Source: Ignavibacteriaceae bacterium | Lineage (GTDB): Bacteria > Bacteroidota > Ignavibacteria > Ignavibacteriales > Ignavibacteriaceae | Direction: 5' to 3' | NCBI GenBank assembly: GCA_013388525.1 | Contig: JACAFA010000112.1 | Coordinates: 1-11,126, forward strand | DNA: 11,126 nt | Shown: in pieces, positions 1 to 7,517 of the stretch | Numbering within the stretch: the stretch's first letter is position 1 | Layout: each line of letters begins with the position of its first letter | Translations under genes and position numbers: made by a program | Notes under the pieces: generated by a model | What the model saw: only the letters and a program-made list of their open reading frames with translations | Databases searched by the model: none | What the model was told of the DNA's origin: nothing

Positions 1-1022
1 CCCCAGTTAAATCCCCAATAGTTTCTTGCGCCGCCATAACCAAAATTGAAAATGCTTGAGCCTTCTATAAAGAATGGTCTTTTCTCTTCAAAAAATGTTT
101 CAACATCACTAAGATTTATGACAGCAGGATCAATTTCAACCTGACCGAAGTCAGGATTTATAGTAGCATTAAGATTTAAGTTTGAACCGATACCCATTTT
201 AAAATCAGCACCGGAACTGGGGATATAACTTTTGCCATTCTTAAACGGATCACCTTCTTCAAACTGAAGGTATTCTGCTCTTGCAGTGATGTATGGTAAA
301 ACTTCAAGCTGACCGCCGCCATCAATTTTTTCAAAACCTGTGAGACTTGCGAAGTGAGATACAAAGCCGCTTTCATTTTTCGGAATAAATACCAGAAATG
401 CTTCTTCATTTTTTCTTGCGACAACCCGCCGAAAATTTATTCCCCAAACCATGCTGTCCGATTGATTAAACCGCATTTGAGAGAAAGGAATTTTCATTTC
501 TGCTGTCCAGCCTTTGTTATTTCTATGAACTTTTCCTTCCCACACACCATCCCAGGAATTATCGTCCCAGGAATCATTATATAATATTCCATCCATCTGA
601 GTGCCGGCAGCATTCAAACCAAAATAATAACCGCTTCGCTTGTCGTTGTAAGGGTCAAGACAGAGGACAATATTATCAGCATCAACTTCTTCATCGCGTC
701 TTGTTAATCTTGTCATAATTAAATCGGGAGAAGAATCATACATTCTTGCACCCAGATATAGATATTTTTCATCATAAGCTAATTTGATTAAGGTTCTCTC
801 ACTTGCAGGTGCACCTTCCTGAGGTTCTCTTTGAATAAAATTTTCGAATGTATTTCCACTTTGCCATATCGATTCGTTCAACTCACCATCAACTTCAATT
901 GGTGGGTTTAATTTTTTTGCAATAAGTATTACATCATTATTTTTAATCTGAAGAGTATCACTTGAAGGAAATAAATTTGAGACCGTGATAAAGAGTAATA
1001 TTAAAATTAAAATTTTGCTCAT
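1..1022 (-). CDS. CBM9-like/DUF5916 domain secreted protein, C-terminal part missing (window edge)
   Basis: Starts at ATG 1022 and stays open to the left edge, giving the first 340 residues; family members are usually around 700-850 residues, so roughly half is missing. Residues 1-20 are a signal peptide (MSKILILILLFITVSNLFPS). Residues about 38-210 resemble the family 9 carbohydrate-binding fold, with the typical opening PIEVDGELNESIW (41-53) and DPYNDKRSGYYF near 123. From about residue 215 it matches DUF5916, whose hallmark NPDFGQVEIDPAVINL lies near 288-303, followed by FFEEKRPFF near 308-318. DUF5916 proteins are generally taken to be outer-membrane proteins with a C-terminal barrel; the substrate is not known. 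No clear Shine-Dalgarno precedes the ATG, which is chosen because it begins directly with the signal peptide. The family assignment is firm; function is open. Confidence 0.9.
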   Translation of the reverse strand, partial: MSKILILILLFITVSNLFPSSDTLQIKNNDVILIAKKLNPPIEVDGELNESIWQSGNTFENFIQREPQEGAPASERTLIKLAYDEKYLYLGARMYDSSPDLIMTRLTRRDEEVDADNIVLCLDPYNDKRSGYYFGLNAAGTQMDGILYNDSWDDNSWDGVWEGKVHRNNKGWTAEMKIPFSQMRFNQSDSMVWGINFRRVVARKNEEAFLVFIPKNESGFVSHFASLTGFEKIDGGGQLEVLPYITARAEYLQFEEGDPFKNGKSYIPSSGADFKMGIGSNLNLNATINPDFGQVEIDPAVINLSDVETFFEEKRPFFIEGSSIFNFGYGGARNYWGFNW

Positions 1023-1340
1023 TATTCAGATGTTATTAAGATGCAACTATCCTGTATCTGTTTCGATTTTCAACTGCAAAATTCAGCTATAAAAATTAAA
1101 AGCCATAAAACATTTAAATGAATGGTATTATCTGATGATATTGTGCTATTTTAATTTTATAATTAACAGAGAAAGAACAGAGTAGTTATAGTTAAAAATG
1201 AGCTACAAGAAAATGAACTCAATGCTTAGCTTTAATGGCAATGTAAGATGAGTATCGCTTTCGTTGCACTTTGTTCTTTGCATAATTAATGAATTAGACG
1301 GTGGTGGTTGAGAAAAGGTTGTGAGACTTTTAAAATAAAA
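1023..1340. other. Intergenic gap without a convincing gene
   Basis: This 318-bp AT-rich stretch lies downstream of the HAD phosphatase gene and upstream of the DUF5916 gene, both on the minus strand, so it should hold an end for one transcript and a promoter for the other. No strong hairpin with a T-run was found. A weak sigma70-like pair on the minus strand (TTGAAA, then TAGTTG after 18 nt, around 1044-1073) is the best promoter candidate and is not convincing. A 10-bp palindrome CATTTAAATG lies at 1111-1120. Confidence 0.6.
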
Positions 1341-2129
1341 TCAGGTTTTATGAACCATCAAATCAAAAACCGAATTGAGTTGATATGTGGATACAATATT
1401 TCCGCTTCCATTCGGAAAGTATTTCACTCCTGTGCTGACTAACGCTGTATCTATCCCGAATTTATTTCCCATTGCGATATCTGTCTCCAGCCTGTCACCA
1501 ATGAGTAGTGTTTTTTCGGGAATAAATTGAAGTCGGCTTTTAATTTCATTAAACATAAACTCGGATGGTTTTCCGAAATGAAGTTCGAGTTTTCTGTGAG
1601 TTCTCTTTTCAAGTGCAGAGATTGTTGAGCCTGCATCAATTACTTCTCCATTATCAACCGGACAGGTATCATCAATATTTGCTGCAAAAAACCTGGCTCC
1701 TTTTTCAAGTGCACGTGCAGCAATTTCAAGCTTCTGATAATTAAGTGTTCGGTCTAGCGTTATAAGAATTATTTTTATCTCATCCGGATTTAATGACAAC
1801 TTTAGACCGGTTTTTTCAATTTCAGTTATGAAAGAATTCTCGCCGATTGCAAAAAAATTATCTCCTTTAAAATTTCTTTTCAGATAGTTTGAAACTACTA
1901 CTGTCGAGTTTATGATTTGATTCTCTTCAATATCCAGCCTCCAGTTTTTCAGAAGATGGAAATAGTCATTTGTTGTTCCTGTTGTTTTGTTTGAAACAAA
2001 AACAAATTTCTTTCCCGAATATTTCAGATGATTGATTATTTCATCAGCATGCGGAATCAGGTGCTCACCACGATAGATAGTTCCATCAAGATCAAAAATG
2101 AAATAGTCATATTTCTCAGCCAGAATCAA
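1341..2129 (-). CDS. HAD superfamily (HAD-IIA, NagD-like) sugar/phosphate phosphatase
   Basis: A 262-residue cytoplasmic hydrolase of the usual HAD-IIA length. All four HAD motifs are visible: motif I FDLDGT with nucleophile D13 and acid/base D15; motif II VFVSNKT with S46; motif III lysine in HFGKPS (K187); motif IV GDRLETD with D212 and D217. The middle capping segment, including AANIDDTCP at 149-157, is typical of the NagD/PGP-like subclass. The start is TTG at 2129, overlapping the TGA of the upstream reductase gene (TTGA, 4 nt). No ATG, GTG or other plausible start preserves motif I, and the purine run GAAGAAAGAA lies 8 nt upstream. The context suggests dephosphorylation of a sugar or sugar-like metabolite made by the same cassette; the substrate cannot be read from the sequence, and a general housekeeping phosphatase is possible. 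Confidence 0.9.
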   Translation of the reverse strand: MILAEKYDYFIFDLDGTIYRGEHLIPHADEIINHLKYSGKKFVFVSNKTTGTTNDYFHLLKNWRLDIEENQIINSTVVVSNYLKRNFKGDNFFAIGENSFITEIEKTGLKLSLNPDEIKIILITLDRTLNYQKLEIAARALEKGARFFAANIDDTCPVDNGEVIDAGSTISALEKRTHRKLELHFGKPSEFMFNEIKSRLQFIPEKTLLIGDRLETDIAMGNKFGIDTALVSTGVKYFPNGSGNIVSTYQLNSVFDLMVHKT

Positions 2130-3040
2130 AGCCCGAGTTCTTTCTTCATTGCTGCAAGAGATTCATTAATTGAATGCGGTTTGTAACCAAGTTCTGTTTC
2201 AGCTTTAAGAATCAATAATCCCGACTTAAGCGGTCTGCGTGCAGGTTGTTTTAATTCTTCAGTTGTAATAGGAATAATTAATTTTTTTTCGAGGTTAAAA
2301 TAATCTGCTATTCTTATTGTGAAATCATAACGTGATAAAAATTCCTTTCCGCCAATATTATAAACGCCTGTCTTCCTGAATTCGATTATTTTATTTATTC
2401 CCTGAACAAGGTCATCAATAAAGGTAGGATTACCGATCTGATCTTTTACAATTCTGATTTCCTGGTTATTATTAAGAGAGTTAATAACCCAGCGAACAAA
2501 ATCCGGTCTGCTGTTGGGTGCAATTCCATACAATACGTTTGTTCTGAGAATAGTAAAGAAAGTTCCGCTGATCTTAAGTGCATTTTCACTTGCGAGCTTT
2601 GTTCTGCCATAATAACCAATCGGAGCCGGTTTTGCGTTTTCATCGTAAGGACCGTTTTTCCCATCAAAAATATAATCTGTGGAAATATGAATTATGTGAG
2701 CATCAATTGCGCGGGCTGCTTCTGCGATATACTCAACACCTTTTACGTTTATTTTCCATGCTTCTTCACGAAGCTTTTCACTGAGGTCAACATTTGTAAA
2801 AGCTGCTGTGTGAATAATAAAATCCGGACAGTAATCATAAACCAATTTTTTAATGCTGTCCCTGTCTTTTATATCAGCAGAAATATATTCAACTGAACCG
2901 ACTACTGATTTTTCCTCAACAGAAGTTGCAAGCAATTCAACATTCTCTTTTGAAGAATAAAATTGGACTGCCCGCTGCCCGAGCATTCCGTTTGAACCGG
3001 TGATTAAAATTCTATTTTTTACTAATCCATTCGTTAGCAT
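2126..3040 (-). CDS. RmlD-like NAD(P)H-dependent sugar-nucleotide reductase (extended SDR)
   Basis: A 304-residue extended short-chain dehydrogenase, close in length to dTDP-4-dehydrorhamnose reductase (about 290-300). The Rossmann glycine motif ITGSNGMLG is at 13-21, HTAAFTNVD (77-85) corresponds to the RmlD substrate/cofactor loop, HISTDYIFDG is at 118-127, and the catalytic YxxxK is Y144-K148 (YGRTK) with T121 as the probable active-site hydroxyl. QIGNPTFIDDL near 201-211 matches the conserved GNPT block of the RmlD family. The expected reaction is reduction of a 4-keto nucleotide sugar to a deoxysugar, but RmlA, RmlB and RmlC partners are not in the window, so RmlD proper is unproven; a MAT2B-like regulatory protein or another NDP-sugar reductase is possible. 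The ATG at 3040 lies inside the kinase gene (29-nt overlap) and is the only usable start before the glycine motif. Confidence 0.88.
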   Translation of the reverse strand: MLTNGLVKNRILITGSNGMLGQRAVQFYSSKENVELLATSVEEKSVVGSVEYISADIKDRDSIKKLVYDYCPDFIIHTAAFTNVDLSEKLREEAWKINVKGVEYIAEAARAIDAHIIHISTDYIFDGKNGPYDENAKPAPIGYYGRTKLASENALKISGTFFTILRTNVLYGIAPNSRPDFVRWVINSLNNNQEIRIVKDQIGNPTFIDDLVQGINKIIEFRKTGVYNIGGKEFLSRYDFTIRIADYFNLEKKLIIPITTEELKQPARRPLKSGLLILKAETELGYKPHSINESLAAMKKELGL

Positions 3041-3905
3041 ATTTTTTTAATTTCAGAAAATCGTCTGTTGTTGTTAATGTTGCAGCAATTCCTGCAATCA
3101 AATTTGCTTGTTCTAAAGCCAAAGGTACATTTTTATTTTTTGTATAATTGAAGAAATAAACTGCTCCGAACACATCACCACATCCGACCTTGTTAACTGC
3201 TTTAACTTTTAATGCATCTTTATAAATTTTTTTAACCAAATCATTCTCTTTATAAAAAACCGTTGCACCTTTTTCTGCTCTGGTGATTATAACCTGACGG
3301 ATACCAAAAGAAAATAATTCCTCAACAATTGCTGTTTCATCTTTTTTATCAGAAAGCGTTAATATCTCTGATTGATTTGTCTGAAGGATATCAACATACA
3401 TCGCCCAATAATTAAAATCTTCTATTCTCCTGAAATCTCTTTTAAAATTTTCATCTACTCCTCTGCTCATTGTGTGAACATCAAAATAAATTAATCCGTT
3501 ATAATTTTTTCGGAGCTGTTTCAGTTGATTTAATGATATATCATAACCCGAAATCATATTTATCAGAATTCCGTCAAAGCTGTTCAGATTTTCAACAGGC
3601 AAATTCAGATTTTGAGCAATGAGTGAATAAGTTTCTTTTCGTTCACAGATTTCACTTACATGCAATTCCACTTTCGGAATGGATTCAACATAAGCAAGAA
3701 AAGCTTTTTCTACTTTGTCATAAGCACTTTTGAATAACCATTCGTTCTCTTTATCTACACCCGAGCATAAATATAATTTATCTTCCGGTTGCAACTGACT
3801 CAAAAATGAAACAACCGAGTAATAAATTCCACCGGGTTTTATTGAAACACCGTTTTGATCAATAATCCTGTCAACAACAGAGTGTCCGATTAAGAGAAAA
3901 TTCAT
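3012..3905 (-). CDS. PfkB-family carbohydrate kinase
   Basis: A 297-residue ribokinase-like protein of normal family length, cytoplasmic. The N-terminal strand and glycine pair (GHSVVDRI at 7-14, KPGG at 23-26) match PfkB motif 1 and its sugar-binding region. TNQSE at 176-180 fits the NxxE magnesium/phosphate motif. ITRAEKGATVF (207-217) and NKVGCGDVFGAVYFF (238-252) form the C-terminal PfkB signature, with D244 as the catalytic base; this version reads GCGD instead of the usual GAGD. It should phosphorylate the hydroxymethyl group of a sugar or nucleoside with ATP, substrate unknown. It is the first gene of a cassette with a reductase and a HAD phosphatase and lies divergent from bshA across 124 bp. 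The ATG at 3905 has no strong Shine-Dalgarno. Its stop (TAG) falls 29 nt inside the reductase gene. Confidence 0.88.
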   Translation of the reverse strand: MNFLLIGHSVVDRIIDQNGVSIKPGGIYYSVVSFLSQLQPEDKLYLCSGVDKENEWLFKSAYDKVEKAFLAYVESIPKVELHVSEICERKETYSLIAQNLNLPVENLNSFDGILINMISGYDISLNQLKQLRKNYNGLIYFDVHTMSRGVDENFKRDFRRIEDFNYWAMYVDILQTNQSEILTLSDKKDETAIVEELFSFGIRQVIITRAEKGATVFYKENDLVKKIYKDALKVKAVNKVGCGDVFGAVYFFNYTKNKNVPLALEQANLIAGIAATLTTTDDFLKLKKYANEWISKK

Positions 3906-4029
3906 TTTATTTTTTTTGTAAATATAGATTTAAGATAACTTCAATTGAAATAATAGTGGCTTCATACTTCATTAAATTTAGGTTATATTTGTTACTGGTT
4001 ATGAGAAGCAATAACTTCAGAAAGAGTAA
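3906..4029. promoter_or_regulatory. Divergent intergenic region between kinase cassette and bshA operon
   Basis: This 124-bp AT-rich spacer must carry the promoters of both flanking operons if they are transcribed independently. The plus-strand candidate is given separately. On the minus strand TATATT (positions 3926-3921) could be a -10 element only about 16 nt before the kinase ATG, with a poor -35 (TTTCAA, 18 nt upstream), so that assignment is weak. Confidence 0.5.
3961..3989 (+). promoter_or_regulatory. Candidate promoter of the bshA operon
   Basis: TTCATA (3961-3966) and TATATT (3984-3989) are separated by exactly 17 nt, a sigma70-like layout with 4/6 and 5/6 matches. The -10 also reads TATATTTG (3984-3991), which fits the Bacteroidota-type TAnnTTTG element, though no matching upstream TTG lies at the expected distance. 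A start site near 3997 would leave a leader of about 30 nt before the bshA ATG. Confidence 0.35.
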
Positions 4030-5154
4030 ATGAAAATAGGCATTACGTGCTATCCAACATACGGCGGAAGTGGAGTTATCGCCACAGAACTTGGAAAAGA
4101 ATTAGCACTTCGCGGTCACGAAGTTCATTTCATAAGTTATGCACTCCCATTCAGACTGTCACATTACATTGAGAATATTATTTTTCATGAAGTTGAAATA
4201 AGCAACTATCCTTTGTTTGAATTTCCACTTTATTCTCTCTCGCTTGCAAGCAAAATGGTTGAAGTAGCCGAGTTCGAAAAACTTGATTTACTTCATGTTC
4301 ATTATGCTATTCCACACGCAACGAGTGCTTATCTCGCTAAAGAGATGTTAAGTAAGAACAGAGATTTAAAAATCTTCACAACACTGCACGGAACAGACAT
4401 AACACTTGTTGGTTTAGAACCATCATTTCTGCCATTAGTTAAATTCAGTATCGAGAAAAGTGACGGAGTTACTGCAGTCTCCCGTTTTCTGAAAGAAAAA
4501 ACAATAACGAATTATTCAATTGAAGCGGATATAAAAGTAATTCCAAATTTTGTAGACACAAACCACTTTAAGCCGGAGAGCAGCTGTGATTTCAGAAAAA
4601 CTATTGCTCCAAAGGGTGAAAAAATTCTCGTCCACACCTCCAACTTCAGACCGGTGAAGCGGGTTCCGGATACAATTAGAATTTTCGAAAAAATTCAAAA
4701 AGAAATTCCATCCAAGCTGATTCTTGTTGGTGATGGACCTGATAGATCAGAGTGTGAAAGATTAGCCCGGCAACTGGATCTGAGTGATTCAGTAAAATTT
4801 CTTGGTAAACAGGATGGTCTGGTTGAAATACTGTCATCATCAGATTTGTTTCTGATTCCGTCACAATCAGAAAGTTTTGGACTTGCTGCTCTTGAAGCAA
4901 TGGCTTGCGGTTTGCCGGTCATCAGTTCAAGTGTTGGCGGACTGCCTGAGTTAGTTAAACATAACGAAACTGGTTTCATTGCAGAGATTGGCGATGTTGA
5001 TCGAATGGCAAAATATACTCTTGAACTTCTTAACAATGAAAAGAAGTATAAAATTTTTTCGGAAAATGCGCGGCAAAGAGCTGTTAATAAATTTGATAAG
5101 TCAAAAGTGGTTCCACTTTACGAGGAATATTACGAACAAATTTTAAAAAGTTAA
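4030..5154 (+). CDS. bshA: N-acetyl-alpha-D-glucosaminyl L-malate synthase BshA (bacillithiol synthesis)
   Basis: A 374-residue GT4-family, GT-B fold glycosyltransferase of the exact BshA length. BshA joins UDP-GlcNAc and L-malate to form GlcNAc-malate, the first step of bacillithiol synthesis in the cytosol. The N-terminus MKIGITCYPTYGGSGV with ELGKELALRGHEVHFISY is nearly diagnostic of BshA. Further marks are HVHYAIPHA (89-97), LHGTD (119-123), SNFRPVKR (204-211) at the nucleotide-sugar phosphate site, LVGDGPD (232-238), and the retaining-GT4 E-x7-E motif E281/E289 in ESFGLAALE. The purine-rich AGAAAGAG (4019-4026) just before ATG serves as ribosome site. It heads a four-gene plus-strand operon; the deacetylase BshB and ligase BshC are not in the window and must be elsewhere. 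The call is firm. Confidence 0.96.
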   Translation: MKIGITCYPTYGGSGVIATELGKELALRGHEVHFISYALPFRLSHYIENIIFHEVEISNYPLFEFPLYSLSLASKMVEVAEFEKLDLLHVHYAIPHATSAYLAKEMLSKNRDLKIFTTLHGTDITLVGLEPSFLPLVKFSIEKSDGVTAVSRFLKEKTITNYSIEADIKVIPNFVDTNHFKPESSCDFRKTIAPKGEKILVHTSNFRPVKRVPDTIRIFEKIQKEIPSKLILVGDGPDRSECERLARQLDLSDSVKFLGKQDGLVEILSSSDLFLIPSQSESFGLAALEAMACGLPVISSSVGGLPELVKHNETGFIAEIGDVDRMAKYTLELLNNEKKYKIFSENARQRAVNKFDKSKVVPLYEEYYEQILKS

Positions 5155-5156
5155 TT

Positions 5157-5573
5157 ATGATTATTTACTGTGCCGGACCCATCAGGGGTGATGTTACTTA
5201 TCAGAAGTTGTTTATCAAAGTGATTGATTATCTTGAAAGCCAGGGACATACTGTTCTTGCAGAGTTCAGCGGTAAATTCAGCAGTTCTATACCACTTACC
5301 GATAAACAAACCTACAAGCGTGACCTTAAATGGATTGATGGAAGTAAACTTATGATTGCCGAAGTTTCAGGACCGAGTTTGGGAGTAGGTTTTGAAATCG
5401 CATACGCAATTTTTCAAAGAAAATTACCTGTGCTTGCAATTTATAATTCGGAAGTTCAGAATATTTCATCAATGCTCGCCGGTTGCGATTCCCCGCTTCT
5501 TACAATTCAAAAGTACCGCGACGAAGATGAGATGAAAAGAATTATTAAAAACTATATCAGCAAGCTAAGTTAA
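5157..5573 (+). CDS. DNPH1/Rcl-like 2'-deoxynucleoside 5'-monophosphate N-hydrolase
   Basis: A 138-residue member of the nucleoside 2-deoxyribosyltransferase superfamily. The pattern follows the DNPH1 (Rcl) branch: IYCAGPIRGD at 3-12 (compare YFCGSIRGG in vertebrate DNPH1), RDLKWIDGSKLMIAEV at 55-70, then SGPSLGVGFEIAYA at 71-84 and ISSMLAG at 103-109. By alignment from memory, D56 and E80 fall at the conserved acidic positions and E80 is the likely catalytic glutamate; SLGVG would hold the 5'-phosphate. The family reaction cleaves the N-glycosidic bond of a deoxynucleoside monophosphate to a base and deoxyribose 5-phosphate, usually nucleotide-pool clean-up. A true deoxyribosyltransferase is the alternative. 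The ATG follows the bshA stop after 2 nt, so translation is probably coupled. No signal peptide; cytosolic. Confidence 0.82.
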   Translation: MIIYCAGPIRGDVTYQKLFIKVIDYLESQGHTVLAEFSGKFSSSIPLTDKQTYKRDLKWIDGSKLMIAEVSGPSLGVGFEIAYAIFQRKLPVLAIYNSEVQNISSMLAGCDSPLLTIQKYRDEDEMKRIIKNYISKLS

Positions 5574-5575
5574 AA

Positions 5576-6004
5576 GTGAGCGAAAAAGATTTCATCTTCA
5601 GCAAAAGCAAAGAACTTTCTCTTTCAGGAATAAAAAACTTTCCTCTGGATTTTCTCCACTTTAAAAACTTTAGTGAAATCGAAGTTCCTGATAAAGTGCT
5701 GGTGCTGGGCAAAGAGTTTTTCGGTTCATACGAAGTATCTTCTGCAACCGGTGATTTTGTTATGACTTTTAATAATGAATTCGAAGCCAAGTACGTTGTT
5801 TATGCGAGCAGAAACAGAAAAAACAATATCAAAATCCCAAAAGAACTATCAGTAATAAAAAAAGCAGTTGAGGAGTATGAGCTGTATCTTGACCGGCTTC
5901 TGCTGGAAATTAAAAAAGATTATCTGAAAAAAATTAACAACGGGAAAAACTTCTCTTCTGTTTCAAACGAGATTTTCAAAAAATTAAACCTGACGAGGTT
6001 ATGA
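5576..6004 (+). CDS. Conserved-looking hypothetical protein, 142 residues, GTG start
   Basis: I do not recognise this protein. It begins with GTG two nt after the preceding stop and ends in a 4-nt ATGA overlap with the methyltransferase gene, so it is locked into the operon and unlikely to be spurious. The first part (1-80) looks like a mixed or beta-rich fold, with the stretch IEVPDKVLVLGKEFFGSYEV around 35-54 and alternating strand-like segments to about 80. From about 85 to the end it is strongly charged and helical (lysine, glutamate and leucine rich), perhaps a helical hairpin. No signal peptide, membrane segment, cysteine pair or known catalytic motif is seen; high lysine content would suit nucleic-acid or ribosome contact, which is only a guess. 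Placement immediately before an rRNA methyltransferase is the main functional clue. Confidence 0.8.
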   Translation: MSEKDFIFSKSKELSLSGIKNFPLDFLHFKNFSEIEVPDKVLVLGKEFFGSYEVSSATGDFVMTFNNEFEAKYVVYASRNRKNNIKIPKELSVIKKAVEEYELYLDRLLLEIKKDYLKKINNGKNFSSVSNEIFKKLNLTRL

Positions 6005-7461
6005 GTTCCAATCCAGGAGTATCGGAAAGAATATACTCATATCTTACTTCCACATTCGGAAAAGAAGCTGCAAAAAACTACAGTGATTTCATTGATGAAG
6101 AACCGGCAAAATATATTCGTGTCAATGAAAGAAAAATAAAAAAGGAAACACTTGCTGCTCATTTACAGGAAATTTATGGAATAAAAACAGAAGTAATTCC
6201 TTACCCCGCAAATGCTTTAAAAATTATTGATGGTTTTGATTACGCCGGAATTACTCTCGAGATAGCTTTTGGTTTTTATTACATTCAGGCTTTAACATCA
6301 ATGCTTCCTCCAATTGTTCTTAATCCTTCAGAGCATGATATTGTTCTCGATTTGTGTTCGGCACCCGGTTCAAAAACTACTCAACTTGCTGAGATGATGA
6401 ATAACAAAGGAGTGCTTATAGTTAATGAATTAGAAATGGATAGAATAAAAGCTCTGGTTTTCAATCTTGATAAAATGAACTTTCTCAATTACGGTGTGGT
6501 TAATTCGAGAGGAGAAATTTTAAGTAAATATTTTAATTCTTACTTTGATAAAATATTAGTCGATGCACCCTGCAGCGGACTAGGTATAATTCAGAAAAAG
6601 AATGAAGTTGGTAAGTGGTGGTCACTTGAACGTGTTGATAATTTAGTTGAAATTCAGAACAAGCTTTTAGTCTCAGCAATTAAGATGCTTAAAGTTGGTG
6701 GTGAACTAGTTTATTCAACCTGTTCACTAACACCGGAAGAAAATGAATTAATAATCAACAGAATCCTCGACAAATATCCCGTTGATGTTGAAGCTGTTGA
6801 CATTCCCGTAAAACATCATAAAGGATTTACTGAATACAGAGGAGTTACGCTTGATAAAAGATTAAACAATGCCATACGAATATTTCCGTGGGAAGTTGAT
6901 TCCGATGGATTCTTTCTCATCAAACTAAAAAAAACCGACGACACAAAAGCTACCGATCAATTAAAATGGAAAAAGCATTACGTAATGACTTTGCACAAGC
7001 ATAATGACAATGTTATAAATGAAAAACTTAAAATACTTGCTGATGAGTTCGGGATTGAAGCAAATGTTTTTTCAGATTATAAATTTATTTTAAAGAGAAA
7101 CGACATTTACTTTACATCCAGAGAATGGAGTGAAGATAATCTTGGAATATTTCACAGAGTCGGGACAAAATTCGGAATGATTGACAAAAACGGAAAAATA
7201 GTTCTTCATTCATTCGCAGCACAAATTCTTCAAAATCATATCACAAAAAATATTTACGATATACAAAGTCTTGATGAGCTCAGATTATATTTAATGGGAG
7301 CTTTGATAAATAACATTCAACTTCCTCACGGACAATACGTTGTAAGATTTAATGGTTTTGTACTCGGAACAGGTGTGGTTATCAAAGCAGGTTTAAAGAG
7401 CAGATACCCGCGTTCAAGCAGAACACAAACTATCCGGATAAAAGGACAAAGAATACAGTAA
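6001..7461 (+). CDS. RsmF-like NOL1/NOP2/Sun family rRNA (cytosine-C5) methyltransferase
   Basis: A 486-residue SAM-dependent RNA m5C methyltransferase, close to RsmF in length (E. coli RsmF about 480). The N-terminal segment (1-100), with AKYIRVNERK at 36-45, is the usual pre-catalytic RNA-binding part; no NusB-like domain is present, which argues against RsmB. The catalytic core shows the SAM motif DLCSAPGSKT (117-126), acidic E143, motif IV DAPCSG (188-193) with C191, and motif VI STCSLTPEENE (239-249) with C241 as the likely nucleophile and C191 as the release cysteine. Residues about 330-486 form a second domain ending in LPHGQYVVRFNGFVLGTG and KSRYPR, which resembles the PUA-like tail of RsmF. 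The ATG overlaps the preceding stop. Target site on 16S rRNA versus another RNA cannot be told from sequence. Confidence 0.9.
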   Translation: MSSNPGVSERIYSYLTSTFGKEAAKNYSDFIDEEPAKYIRVNERKIKKETLAAHLQEIYGIKTEVIPYPANALKIIDGFDYAGITLEIAFGFYYIQALTSMLPPIVLNPSEHDIVLDLCSAPGSKTTQLAEMMNNKGVLIVNELEMDRIKALVFNLDKMNFLNYGVVNSRGEILSKYFNSYFDKILVDAPCSGLGIIQKKNEVGKWWSLERVDNLVEIQNKLLVSAIKMLKVGGELVYSTCSLTPEENELIINRILDKYPVDVEAVDIPVKHHKGFTEYRGVTLDKRLNNAIRIFPWEVDSDGFFLIKLKKTDDTKATDQLKWKKHYVMTLHKHNDNVINEKLKILADEFGIEANVFSDYKFILKRNDIYFTSREWSEDNLGIFHRVGTKFGMIDKNGKIVLHSFAAQILQNHITKNIYDIQSLDELRLYLMGALINNIQLPHGQYVVRFNGFVLGTGVVIKAGLKSRYPRSSRTQTIRIKGQRIQ

Positions 7462-7517
7462 TAGATCTTTAAAATCTTACCTCGCTTATCAATTATCCGT
7501 TAAATAATAACCTGCGT

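Noticed and set aside
354..584. Plus-strand ORF of 76 codons
   Set aside because: Lies wholly inside the DUF5916 coding region on the other strand, whose protein match is clear; the plus-strand translation has no protein-like character.
1111..1120. Palindrome CATTTAAATG as an operator
   Set aside because: A 10-bp AT-rich palindrome is expected by chance in such sequence, and it is not placed against a convincing promoter.
1198..1251. 17-codon plus-strand ORF in the left intergenic gap
   Set aside because: No ribosome site, no leader-peptide pattern and no attenuator hairpin after it.
4695..5036. Minus-strand ORF of 113 codons
   Set aside because: Antisense to the conserved E-x7-E region of bshA; an open-frame shadow of that gene.
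6001..7461. Assignment of the methyltransferase as RsmB
   Set aside because: The NusB-like N-terminal domain of RsmB is absent and the C-terminal PUA-like tail fits RsmF better.
7463..7477. Small inverted repeat AGAT-ATCT after the methyltransferase stop
   Set aside because: Only a 4-bp stem, AT-rich and without a T-run; too weak to call a terminator.
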